Source: Sabellastarte sp. h YS-2021 (lineage: Eukaryota > Annelida > Polychaeta > Sabellida > Sabellidae). Taken from it: a stretch of DNA of 64,000 nucleotides. A model generated the notes under the pieces. That model made no database searches. It had not been told where the DNA came from and saw nothing but the letters and a program-made list of their open reading frames with translations. The DNA lies in the NCBI GenBank assembly GCA_964017235.1, contig OZ024936.1, forward strand, positions 32,572,040 through 32,636,039. The letters run 5' to 3'. Both the position numbers and the translations under genes were made by a program. Numbering within the stretch: the first letter of the stretch is position 1; every line of letters begins with the position of its first letter. This document shows, one piece after another, positions 33,287 to 44,700 of the stretch.

Positions 33287-36244
33287 AGACCATTGCCGTG
33301 GTGTGTATCTCCCACCAAGCATTAAAGGAGAAGAAATAGCTTATCCGAGATATTCACAATTTTTCATTTTCGTGTGTGAAAGCTCTTCCAAACGTAGGTG
33401 AATGAGTTATTTGAGAAAAATTGGCTATCTGCAATATTTTTAAGAGATAATTCGCATTTACTCATTTTGAGTAGGTGAGTAATTATCTACGGGTCTGGAA
33501 CTTCACCAAGTGAAAGTTCTCCCAAAAGTAGATGAATGAGTTATTTGATAAAAATTGGGTATCCGCAATACTTTTAGAGATAATTCGCATTTACTCATTT
33601 TGAGTAGGTGAGTAATTGGCTATGGGTCTGAAACTTAATCATGTAAAAGCTCTTCCAAAAGTAGGTGAATGAGTTATTTGAGAAAAATTGGCTATCTGCA
33701 ATATTTTTAAGAGATAATTCGCATTTACTCATTTTGAGCAGGTGAGTAATTATCTACGGGTCTGGAACTTCAAGTGAAAGTTCTCCCAAAAGTAGATGAA
33801 TGAGTTATTTGATAAAAATTGGGTATCCGCAATACTTTCAGAGATAATTCGCATTTACTCATTTTGAGTAGGTGAGTAATTGGCTATGGGTCTGAAACTT
33901 AATCATGTAAAAGCTCTTCCAAAAGTAGGTAAATGAGTTATTTGAGAAAAATTGGCTATCTGCAATACTTTTAAGAAATAATTAGCATTTACTCATTTTG
34001 AGTAGGTGAGTAATTATCTACGGGTCTGAAACTTCACCATGTGAAAGCTCTCCCAAAAGAAGATGAATGAGTTATTTGATAAAAATTGGGTATCTGCAAC
34101 ACTTTTACAGATAATTAGCATTTACTCATTTTGAGTAGGTGAACAATTAGCTACAGGTCTGAAACTTCACCATGTGAAAGCTCTCCCAAAAGTAGGTGAA
34201 TGAGTTATTTGAGAAAAATTGGCTATCTGCAATACTTTTAGACATAATTAGCATTTACTCATTTTGAGTAGGTGAGTAATTAGCTATGGATTTGAAACTT
34301 CACCATGTGAAAGCTCTTCTAAAAGTAGGTGAATGGGTTATTTGAGAAAAATTGGCTATCTGCAATACTTTTAAGAGATAATTCGCATTTACTCACTTTG
34401 AGTAGGTAAGTAATTATCTACGGGTCTGAAACTTCACCATGTGAAAGCTCTCCCAAAAGTAGATAAATGAGTTATTTGATAAAAATTGGCTATCTGCAAT
34501 ACTTCTAGAGATAATTAGCATTTACTCATTTTGAGTAGGTAAATAATTACCTATGGGTCTGGAACTTTACCATGTGAAAGCTCTCCCAAAAGTAGATGAA
34601 TAAATTATTCGAGAAAAATTGGCTATCTGCAATACTTTTAAGATATAATTCGCATTTACTCGTTTTGAGTAGGTGAGTAATTACCAACGGGTCTGAAACT
34701 TCACCATGTGAAAGCTCTCCAAAAAGTAGATGAATGAGTTATTTGAGAAAAATTGGCTATGTGCAATACTTTTAGAAATAATTCGCATTTACTCGTTTTG
34801 AGTAGGTGAGTAATTACCAACGGGTCTGAAACTTCACCATGTGAAAGCTCTCCCAAAAGTAGATGAATGAGTTATTTGATAAAAGTTGGGTATCCGCAAT
34901 ACTTTTACAGATAATTAGCATTTACTCATTTTGAGTAGGTGAATAATTAGCTACAGGTCTGAAACTTCACCAAGACAGTGAAAGCTTTCCCAAAGGTAGA
35001 TGAATGAGTTATTTGACAAAAATTGGGTATCCGCAATACTTTTAGAGATAATTCGCATTTACTCATTTTGAGTAGGTGAGTAATTAGCTATGGGTCTGAA
35101 ACTTCACCATGTGAAAGCTCTTCCAAAAGTAGGTGAATGAGTTATTTGAGAAAAATTGGCTATCTGCAATACTTTTAAGAGATAATTCGCATTTACTCGT
35201 TTTGAGTAGGTGAGTAATTATCTACGGGTCTGAAACTTCACCATGTGAAAGCTCTCCCAAAAGTAGATAAATGAGTTATTTGATAAAAATTGGCTATCTG
35301 CAATACTTCTAGAGATACTTCGCATTTACTCATTTTGAGTAGGTGAATAATTACCTATGGGTCTGGAACTTTACCATGTGAAAGCTCTCCCAAAAGTAGA
35401 TGAATAAGTTACTTGAGAAAAATTGGCTATCTGCAATACTTCTAGAGGTAATTCACATTTACTCATTTTGAGTAGGTGAGTAATTAGCTATGGGTCTGAA
35501 ACTTCACCATGTGAAAGCTCTTGCAAAAGTAGGTGAATCATTTATTTGAGAAAAATTGGCTATCTGCAATACTTTTAAGAGATAATTCGCACTTACTCAT
35601 TTTGAGTAGGTGAGTAATTATCTACGGGTCTGAAACTTCACCATGTGAAAGCTCTCCCAAAAGAAGATGAATGAGTTATTTGATAAAAATTGGGTATCTG
35701 AAACACTTTTACAGATAATTAGCATTTACTCATTTTGAGTAGGTGAACAATTAGCTACATTCTGAAACTTCAACGAGTGAAAGCTCTCCCAAAAGTAGGT
35801 GAATGAGTTATTTGAGAAAAATTGGCTATCTGCAATACTTTTAGACATAATTAGCATTTACTCATTTTGAGTAGGCGAGTAATTAGCTATGGATTTGAAA
35901 CTTCACCATGTGAAAGCTCTCCCAAAAGTAGATGAATGAGTTATTTGAGAGAAATTGGCTATCTGCAATACTTCTAGAGATAATTAGCATTTACTCATTT
36001 TGAGTATGTGAATAATTAGCTACAGGTCTGAAACTTCACCAAGTGAAAGCTCTCCCAAAAGTACATGAATGAGTTATTTAACAAAAATTGGGTATCCGCA
36101 ATACTTTTAGAGATAATTCGCATTTACTCATTTTGAGTAGGTGAGTAATTAGCTATGGGTCTGAAACTTCACCATGTGAAAGCTCTTCCAAAGTAGGTGA
36201 ATGAACTATTTGAGAAAAATTGGCTATCTGCAATACTTTTAAGA
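33287..36244 (+). mobile_element. Element carrying a 133-bp satellite array, about 22 units
   Basis: The left end CAAGACCATTGCCG, then TATCTCCCACC, matches the left end of the 14.6-kb element at 40771. TTTACTCATTTTGAGTAGG recurs every 132-134 bp (33460, 33593, 33727 and so on). At 36245 it passes straight into the 170-bp satellite, without a matching right end, so the right terminus has been lost by recombination. Confidence 0.82.
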
Positions 36245-36995
36245 GATAATTTGCCATCTAGCACAGTTTTCAAGATATTAGCATTTTTGTGTTTGCAATG
36301 TTTGCGTAAAATTCGAAAATTCAAAATGGCCGCCATTTTTGGCGAGTCAAAATTTTTTTGAAAATTGGCATGGCTACTCTGCAGAGATACCCTGCAGATC
36401 AAAAATTTCGTCGAAATCGCTCTATCTAGCATGGTTTTCGAGATATAAGCATTTTTATGTTTTGCAATTTTTGCGAAAAATTCGAAAATTCAAAATGGCC
36501 GCCATTTTTGGCGAGACAAAATTTTTTTCAAAATTGGAATAGCTACTCTGTGAAGATACCCTGTGGGTCAAAAATTTTGTCGAAATCGCTCTATCTAGCA
36601 CGGTTTTCGAGATATAAGCATTTTTGTGTTTTCCTTATTTGGAAAATTCATAATGATTAATTAATTATTAATTATTCGGCCATTTCTTAACCAATCAATG
36701 CCAAAATCTAATGATTTCCAGATTTTAATAGAATGAACTGATAAAATCCCTTTCAAGTTATCATCCGGACAAGCTTCCCCATCGAAAAAAGAAATTTTTG
36801 GTCCTGTGACCTCTCTGATTAGTTGAAGTGTCACTGCAGCATATTCAAAAAAATTCCCCAAGGCTACTGCATAAACCTGCCAAATTTGGAAAGAATCCGC
36901 CTAACGGTTACAGAGTTATAAGGAAAACAAAATGCGGAGCCGGCGGAGCCTGAAGGTCTCCCATACACAAACAAGCGTCCCTTGCATGACGCTTA
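36245..36995 (+). mobile_element. 170-bp satellite units and hairpin tail
   Basis: The GGCGAGTC and GGCGAGAC boxes at 36341 and 36510 mark two 170-bp units. A tail shared with 8828-9010 follows. It ends with the hairpin AAGCGTC (36973-36979) against GACGCTT (36988-36994). Confidence 0.75.
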
Positions 36996-37239
36996 ATAAC
37001 ACCAGCCATGGAAGTAAAGTGAATACACACAATGGCAAAAAGTGAGGGAAGTGTAATAGAAATAGATCCGACTAGCAATAAGGCTGACGTAGACCTTAGT
37101 GGCAAAAAATGTCATCACGAAAGTATGGCTTGAAATTACACTTTTGTCTATGCACAGGTTTAGGTGTGTTGTAATTCAGAGAACAGTCAGAACACCATAC
37201 CCACACTGAGAAGTGCAGATCCCTACTGAGTGACCTGTA

Positions 37240-37810
37240 TCAGTACAATGTATCAAATGATTTGCTCTTAATGCAGAGCCTGTTTCACACATATAATCCA
37301 CATGTAATCGGGTAAACTGTGTCACTCAGTTCACAACTGATACGTGTTGGCAGTCTTGTGAGGTTGTGAGTTCTGTGTAAGACTTTGCACTTTACATTCT
37401 CTTCTTTCTGTATAAGAGGACAGTTAATGCATTTCACCAATCTTGTGCAGTGTGTGGGTAGCATTTTCTGCTTGATTGCAACTTACAAGTGGATAAGCTA
37501 TAGCTGCTTCTGTCTGGATGTCCCTGAGATTTGGTAATCTTATAAAGCCTATAATGGGCCTCTCACTGAATGTTTTGTCACAATCATTGCCAAGTTCAAT
37601 AACATTCCTGTTATGGTGAATGACCCCACAAATGTTTGGTTCATTGAGGTAATGGGTTGTAACCATCACTGGGGTTTCCAGTGGTGGGTTTTGAACTGCT
37701 TCTGGTAATTCAGCTTGAGTGAATTTAGTTACTTTGAGCAGGGTTGGGCTTTTGACATAATTAACCTGTTTTTGACATGACAACTGGTTAAAACCATCAC
37801 GAACTGTCAA
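37240..37810 (-). pseudogene. Degenerate Penelope-like retroelement fragment (GIY-YIG region)
   Basis: Minus-strand blocks in order: ERPIIGFIRLPNLRD (the linker with x-P-x-x-x-x-x-R-x-x-NLRD), then SDTVYPITCGLYV, then in another frame CETGSALRAN. Penelope-like elements carry a GIY-YIG nuclease after such a linker, with YxIxC followed by YVGET-x-x-x-LR; these blocks match loosely. Frameshifts and a stop break it. No reverse transcriptase core was seen. The identification is tentative. Confidence 0.5.
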
Positions 37811-38640
37811 AAACTCAAATAAGGATCAAAAACAGGCAAAAAGCTATGTTCGGGTAAAAAAAAACAAATTAATCTATTGCAAATCAATTTTACTTTAAAT
37901 TCTATCAGCAATTCTTTTACGGTGTTTTATGAAAGAAATGTGTATATATATTAAACTATGTAACAAGGTGTACACACACTTTCAGCACTGCTTTTTTTCC
38001 TGGATGTTGGTCCCACTTGATCTGAAAAGCTACCTCAAATGTCACAGTAATCCTCTTATCAAAATGCTTTAATTGTTTCACTTGTGTCAAACTAGTTTTT
38101 CCAGTGTCAAGCAATATTTCCCGTTGTTGTCCAATGATGGGCTCACTGACACTTATAGTTTTGAAAAAAAAACATACCCCAGTATCTGGTTAAAGGTTGT
38201 CAGGGGAAAACAGATTGTTGTAGCAAACTAGATGAATGCTTTTGCTAACAAAAGCGAAGCATCCCTGAGAGTTTAAAATGCCTTGTGGTTTTAATAAGCA
38301 TGCTGTAAAGCTAAGAATGCACAAAGCTGTACCGTACTCTTACATAAACCAACCCCCTTAGTGATATCATGACAGGGAAAATCCTACAAAGGTCTTCTTT
38401 AATTAACATAAACAAGCGTTGTAGACATAGACAAGCTGGAGAAAGTGTTGTACATTGGATGTACAACATTGGATGTAACTTTAGTAAATTTTGTGTAAAT
38501 GCTACAAAGCATTTCAGTAACGAATATTGATAACTTCATATAATCATATAATATAATCATATAATCATGTGTACAAGTATGTATTGCTATTTAGATTGTA
38601 CACAGGGTTTTGCAATAGGTTTTAATACATTGTGAAAGCA
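37811..38640. other. AT-rich stretch, nothing recognised
   Basis: No coding frame, RNA gene or clear repeat, apart from a short ATAATCATAT run near 38540-38570. Confidence 0.45.
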
Positions 38641-39690
38641 CAAAAGCAACAATAAAGGCAAAAGCTATTTCATGACCCCAGTTTGACCCATACATGGGGA
38701 TCAGGAGGTAAAACTAACCGGCTATTTAGACTGTCCACATATGGTTTCCCAATACCTCTTAATACATTCCGAAGCTATAAAGGCAACAATAAAGGATATA
38801 TAAGGCAAAAACTCAAAATCAGCTATTTTATGACCCCAGTTTGACCCATAAGGGGGGGGGGGGGTCGGGTGGTAAAACTGACCGGCTATTTAGACTCTCC
38901 ACATATGCTTTCCCAATACCTCTTAATACATTCTGAAGCTATAAAAGCAACAATAAAGGAGATATAAGGCAAAAACTCAAAATCAGCTATTTTATGACCC
39001 CAGTTTGACCCATAAGGGGGGCCGTGGGGTAAAACTGACCGGCTATTTAGACTCTCCACATATGCTTTCCCAATACCTCTTAATACATTCTGAAGCTATA
39101 AAAGTAACAATAAAGGAGATATAAGGCAAAAACTCAAAATCAGCTATTTTATGACCCCAGTTTGACCCATAAGGGGGGGGGCGTGGGGTAAAACTGACTG
39201 GCTATTTAGACTCTCCACATATGGTTTCCTATTACCTCCCAATACATTTTATGGCTCTAAATGGAATACTTAAGAAGATAATAGGGGGGTTGACCTATAT
39301 TTAAGGCTCTCAGATTGGAAGGTGTGAGGAAATCACCCATAAATGAGACATTTTTCAAGGGATTGCTCCCAAAATCTAATCAGCTCGCGTTTTCGATAGT
39401 ATGAACAGGTGTGTCAAATTATAAGGCTGTGTAGCAAGTAGTTTTTCCTGAACTGCGATGACGGGGGGGTCTACTTAAAAAAATTGTTTTTGATCATGTG
39501 ACCTTCATAAAGGTCAAAGGTCAAATTTAAGCATGCAGAAAAATTTTCCCACGCCTAAGGTATATAAGTGCCAAATATGGTTTGAAACCTTCTAATAATA
39601 AGGGATGATATTCAAGGGAGACCATAATGCGGCGGCGGCGAGGAAACTGAGGTGAAAACAAATAAGCGCCCTTTCAGGGACGCTTAATTA
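38640..39690 (+). mobile_element. Non-autonomous element with four 160-bp units and CCCTTTCAGGG hairpin
   Basis: GTTTGACCCATA recurs at 38681, 38839, 39003 and 39160 (period 157-164 bp, partly through a variable G-run). The right module includes CATGTGACCTTCATAAAGG and GGGAGACCATAATGCGGC. It ends in the hairpin AAGCGCCCTTTCAGGGACGC at 39664-39685. It is a longer copy of 9341-10412. Confidence 0.82.
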
Positions 39691-40440
39691 TAATCTATGT
39701 AGAAGTTCTTGAATCACAATTGCGAAAAAATTGTTTAATACTAATGTAGAATTTCAGTTTTCATCTCACATCGTTTTGATAAAATGTCATATAAAGTTTA
39801 CTATATTTTACTTATGATGAATAAGCGGTGGTGGACCAATTCATGCCCGTGTACTTATTCACACCCACCCTCAATTTTCTCAGAGATTTATAATTTTTCA
39901 TAGAAAAGATGTTTACCAAATGAGTGATAATTATCAAACTGATCATATACGCTACTAGTTTTTTGTTTAACTGTGATTGTTTGGAATAAATTTAGGGGTG
40001 GGTGTGAATAGGTACACGGGTGTGAACTGCTCCACCACCACTAACATTTCCAAAGTATATTTGCCATGATTAAAGGGTGAAATGATTTTACTATGTAGCC
40101 TTTTGTCAAAATGAAATATGAATGGTGTTATTACAATATGTGTTTATATTGGAACTATATTGCATAACATTGATTTTGGTCTTTAAAAATGCAATTTTTG
40201 TGTTTTAAACAGAAACGATGCTTCAGCTTCTTCAGATAAAAACGTTTTGCACACGTTATCCAGTTTTTCACAATATCACCTGGACATTTTCAATGTTTTG
40301 GACACTTTGTTTTTACCTGCTTACCTGTTTTTGACATGGCAGTTTTAAACCAGTTAAAACCTTAGGTTTCAACCACATCCATCAAAAACCTGCCCACCCT
40401 GTCCCTAATATTGACCTTTTGAGGAACTGCACAAAATACG
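39691..40440. other. AT-rich stretch, nothing firm
   Basis: No gene seen. A pair of related words (GTGGACCAATTCATGCCCG and GAACTGCTCCACCACC near 39833 and 40026) in opposite orientation may be a small inverted-repeat element of about 200 bp. The evidence is weak. Confidence 0.35.
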
Positions 40441-40770
40441 TTCACAAAAGACATATTTCATTTTATTTCAAAGAAAAGCTGAAATGTTTCCAAATAAAAA
40501 TATTGATTTACATATGGACAATTTTAGGATTAATCAGATACAGTACACAAAATTCTTGGGAGTTACTGTTGATTCAAAACCACATTGCTGAAATTGAAAA
40601 TAAAATTTCAAAAAATATTGGTGTCATCTCAAGGGCTAGTAAATTTCTCAATACAAAAGAATTACAAACACTATATTGTAGCCTAATCCTGCCATATCTT
40701 AATTATGGGGTTGTGCTATGGGGAAATAATTATCAATCAAGTTTGAATAGAACAATAAAATATATACAGA
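40441..40770 (+). pseudogene. Non-LTR retrotransposon ORF2, 3' part, segment 1
   Basis: Encodes ENKISKNIGVISRASKFL, then LQTLYCSLILPYLNYGVVLW, the post-catalytic part of a CR1/RTE-type LINE protein (the family reads x-LY-x-SLI-x-PYLxYG). It runs to AATAAAATATATACAG at 40769 and is then cut. The family continues with a K-R-x-(I/V)-R motif, found at 55364. A frameshift near 40560 shows decay. Confidence 0.85.
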
Positions 40771-40869
40771 CAAGACCACTGCCGCAGTATGTATCTCCCG
40801 CCGAGTACCGCAGGGAAAGAAATACTACATTGAAATTTTTCCCCTTTGCATAGGACACTGTTGTACCAT

Positions 40870-41465
40870 CCTGCAGGTCGAAAATTCGCTTGAAACCGCT
40901 CTATCTGTTATGCTTTTCGAGATATTGACACTTTTCCATTTTCAGCAAAAATCCAAGATGGCCACCGAAAGTGGCGAAAAATGAAATTTTTCCCCTTTGG
41001 ACAGGACACTCTTGTATCACCCTGTGGGTCAAAAAATCGCTCGAAATTGCTCAATCTGTTACGGTTTTCGAGATATTGACACTTTTTCATTTTCCGCAAA
41101 AATGTAAGATGGCCGCCAAAAGTGGCGAAAATTGAAATTTTCCCCCTTTGACCAGGAGACTCTTGTACCACCCTGCAGGTCAAAAATTTGCTCAAAATCG
41201 CTCTATCTCTTACGGTTTTCGAGATATTGAAACTTATCTATTTTCCGCAAAAATCCAAAAAGGCCGCCAAAAGTGGCGAAAATTGATATTTTACCCCTTT
41301 GCACAGGACATTCTTGTACTACCTTGCAGGTCAAAAATTCGCTCGAAATTGCTCTATCTCTTATGGTTTTCGAGATATTCACAATTTTTCATTTTTTTCC
41401 GCTAAAATCCAAGAAGGCCGCCAAAAGTGGCGAAAATTGAAATCTTTCCCCTTTGCATAGGACAC
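40870..41465 (+). repeat. 151-bp satellite, 4 units (in the giant element)
   Basis: CCTGCAGGTC-type boxes at 40876, 41027, 41178 and 41329 give a 151-bp period. Units have GGTTTTCGAGATATTGACAC, AAGATGGCCGCC and TTTCCCCTTTG. Related to 30380-31265. Confidence 0.92.
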
Positions 41466-41745
41466 TTTTGTACTACCCTGAAGGTCTAAATGCAATAGTT
41501 TTCAAGTTACAAGTGATTTCACTCATGATGGAAGTTAGTGAAAAATCCAAAAGTAGCTATTACTCACTTATCTATTGAGATAGACACCCAAGTTACTCAC
41601 CATGTTGTTGCTGTGGGAAAAAGTAGGTGAATAACATATTTTAACAAAATGCTCTAAATACAATACTTTTCAAGTTATAATCGATTTAGTGCATGATTTC
41701 ATTAATTTTAATGCATTAAAAATTATTTTAATAATTCATAAAAAA
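41466..41745 (+). repeat. 155-bp-type block shared with the end of the intron 2 array
   Basis: Near copy of 17430-17665: TCACTCATGATGGAAGTTA, AGTAGCTATTACTCACTTA, CAAGTTATAA and TTAATGCATTAAAAATTAT occur in both, in the same order. It joins the 151-bp units to the 133-bp array. Confidence 0.85.
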
Positions 41746-44700
41746 ACTTTAGCATGTGAAATATCTCCAAAATGTAGGTGAATGAGTTATTTGAGAAATA
41801 CTGGCTATCTGCAATACTTTTTGTGATAATAGGCAATTACTCATTTTGAGTAGGTGAGTAATTAGATATGGATCTGAAAATTCACTAATTGAAAGTTCTC
41901 CCAAAATATAGGTGAAGTGAGTTATTTGAAAAATACTGGCTATCTGCAATACTTTTAGAGATAATTCGCATTTACTCATTTTGAGTAGGTGAGTAATTAC
42001 CTACAGGTTTGGAACTTCACCATGTGAAAGCTCTTCCAAAAGTAGATGAGTTATTTGATAAAAATTGGGTACCCACAATACTTTTAGAGATAATTAGCAT
42101 TTACTCATTTTGAGTAGGTGAGTAATTACCTACGAGTCTGAAACTTCACCATGTGAAAGCTCTTTCAAAAGTAGATGAATGAGTTATTTGAGAAAAATTG
42201 GCTATCTGCAATACTTTTAGAGATAATTCTCATTTACTCATTTTGAGTAGGTGAGTAATTAGCTATGGGTCTGAAACTTCACCATGTGACAGCTCTTCCT
42301 AAAGTAGATGAATGAGTTATTTGAGAAAAATTGACTATCTGCAATACTTTTAGAGATAATTCGCATTTACTCATTTTGAGTAGGTGAGTAATTAGCTACA
42401 GGTCTGAAACTTCACCAAGTGAAAGCTCTCCTAAAAGTACATGAATGAGTTATTTGAGAAAAATTGGCTATCTGCAAAATTTTTAGAGATAATTCGCAGT
42501 TACTCATTTTGAGTAGGTGAGTAATTAGCTACAGGTCTGAAACTTCACCATGTGAAAGCTCTCCCAAAAGTAGGTGAATGAGTTATTTGAGAAAAATTGG
42601 CTATATGCAATACTCTTAGAGATAATTCGCAGTTACTCATTTTGAGTAGGTGAGTAATTACCTATGGGTCTGAAACTTTGCCATGTGAAAGCTCTTCAAA
42701 AAGTAGATGAATGAGTTATTTGAGAAAAATTGGCTATCTGCAATACTTTTAGAGAGAATTCGCATTTACTCATTTTGAGTAGGCGAGTAAGTAGCTATGG
42801 GTCTGAAACTTCACAATGTGAAAGCTCTTTCAAAAGTAGATGAATGAGTTATTTGATAAAAATTGGCTATCTGCAATACTTTTAGAGATAATTAGTATTT
42901 ACTCATTTTGAGCAGGTGAGAAATTAGCTACAGGTCTGAAACTTCACCAAGTGAAAGCTCTCCCAAAAGTAGATGAATGAGTTATTTGAGAAAAATTGGC
43001 TATCTCCTATACTTTTAGAGATAATTCGCACTTACTCATTTTGAGTAGGTGAGAAATTAGCTATGGGTCTGAAACTTCACCATGTGAAAGCTCTTCCAAA
43101 AGTAGATGAATGAGTTATTTGAGAAAAATTGGCTATCTGCAATACTTTTAGAGATAATTTACATTTACTCATTTTGAGTAGGTGAGTAATTAGCTACGGG
43201 CGTGAAACTTCACCAAGTGAAAGCTCTCCCAAAAGTAGATGAATGACTTATTTGAGAAAAATTGGCTATCTGCAGTACTTTTAGAGATAATTCGCATTTA
43301 CTCATTTTGAGTAGGCGAGTAATTAGCTATGGGTCTGAAACTTCACCATGTGAAAGCTCTTCCAAAAGTAAATGAATGAGTTATTTGAGAAAAAATGGCT
43401 ATCTGCAATACTTTTAGAGATGTTTAACATTTACTCATTTTGAGTAGGTGAGAAATTAGCTACAGGTCTCACACTTCACCAAGTGAAAGCTCTCCCAAAA
43501 GTAGATGAATGAGTTATTTGAGAAAAATTGGCTATCTGCAATACTTTTAGAGATAATTAGCATTTACTCATTTTGAGTAGGTGAGTAATTAGCTACGGGT
43601 CTGAAACTTCACCAAGTGAAAGCTCTTCCAAAAGTAGGTGAATGAGTTATTTGAGAAAAATTGGCTATCTGCAATACTTTTAGAGATAATTAGCATTTAC
43701 TCATTTTGAGTAGGTGAGTAATTAGCTACGGGTCTGAAACTTCACCAAGTGAAAGCTCTCCCAAAAGTAGGTGAATGAGTTATTTGAGAAAAATTGGCTA
43801 TCTGCAATACTTTTAGAGAGAATTCGCATTTACTCATTTGAGTAGGTGAGTAATTAGCTATGGGTCTGAAACTTCACCATGTGAAAGCTCTTCCAAAAGT
43901 AGATGAATGAGTTATTTGAGAAAAATTGGCTATCTGCAATACTTTTAGAGATAATTCGCATTTACTCATTTTGAGTAGGCGAGTAATTAGCTATGGGTCT
44001 GAAACTTCACAATGTGAAAGCTCTTCCAAAAGTAGGTGAATGAGTTATTTGAGAAAAATTGGCTATCTGCAATACTTTTCGAGATATTTAGCATTTACTC
44101 ATTTTGAGTAGGTGAGAAATTAGCTACAGGTCTGACACTTCAACAAGTGAAAGCTCTCGCAAAAGTAGGTGAATGAGTTATTTGAGAAAAATTGGCTATC
44201 TTCGATACTTTTAGAGATAATTCGCATTTACTCATTTTGAGTAGGTGAGTAATTAGCTATGGGTCTGAAACTTCACCATGTGAAAGCTCTTCCAAAAGTA
44301 GATGAATGAGTTATTTGAGAAAAATTGGCTATCTTCGATACTTTTAGAGATAATTCGCATTTACTCATTTTGAGTAGGTGAGTAATTAGCTATGGGTCTG
44401 AAACTTCACCATGTGAAAGCTCTTCCAAAAGTAGATGAATGAGTTATTTGAGAAAAATTGGCTATCTGCAATACTTTTAGAGATAATTAGCATTTACTCA
44501 TTTTGAGTAGGTGAGTAATTAGCTACGGGTCTGAAACTTCACCAAGTGAAAGCTCTTCCAAAAGTAGGTGAATGAGTTATTTGAGAAAAATTGGCTATCT
44601 GCAATACTTTTAGAGATAATTAGCATTTACTCATTTTGAGTAGGTGAGTAATTAGCTACGGGTCTGAAACTTCACCAAGTGAAAGCTCTCCCAAAAGTAG

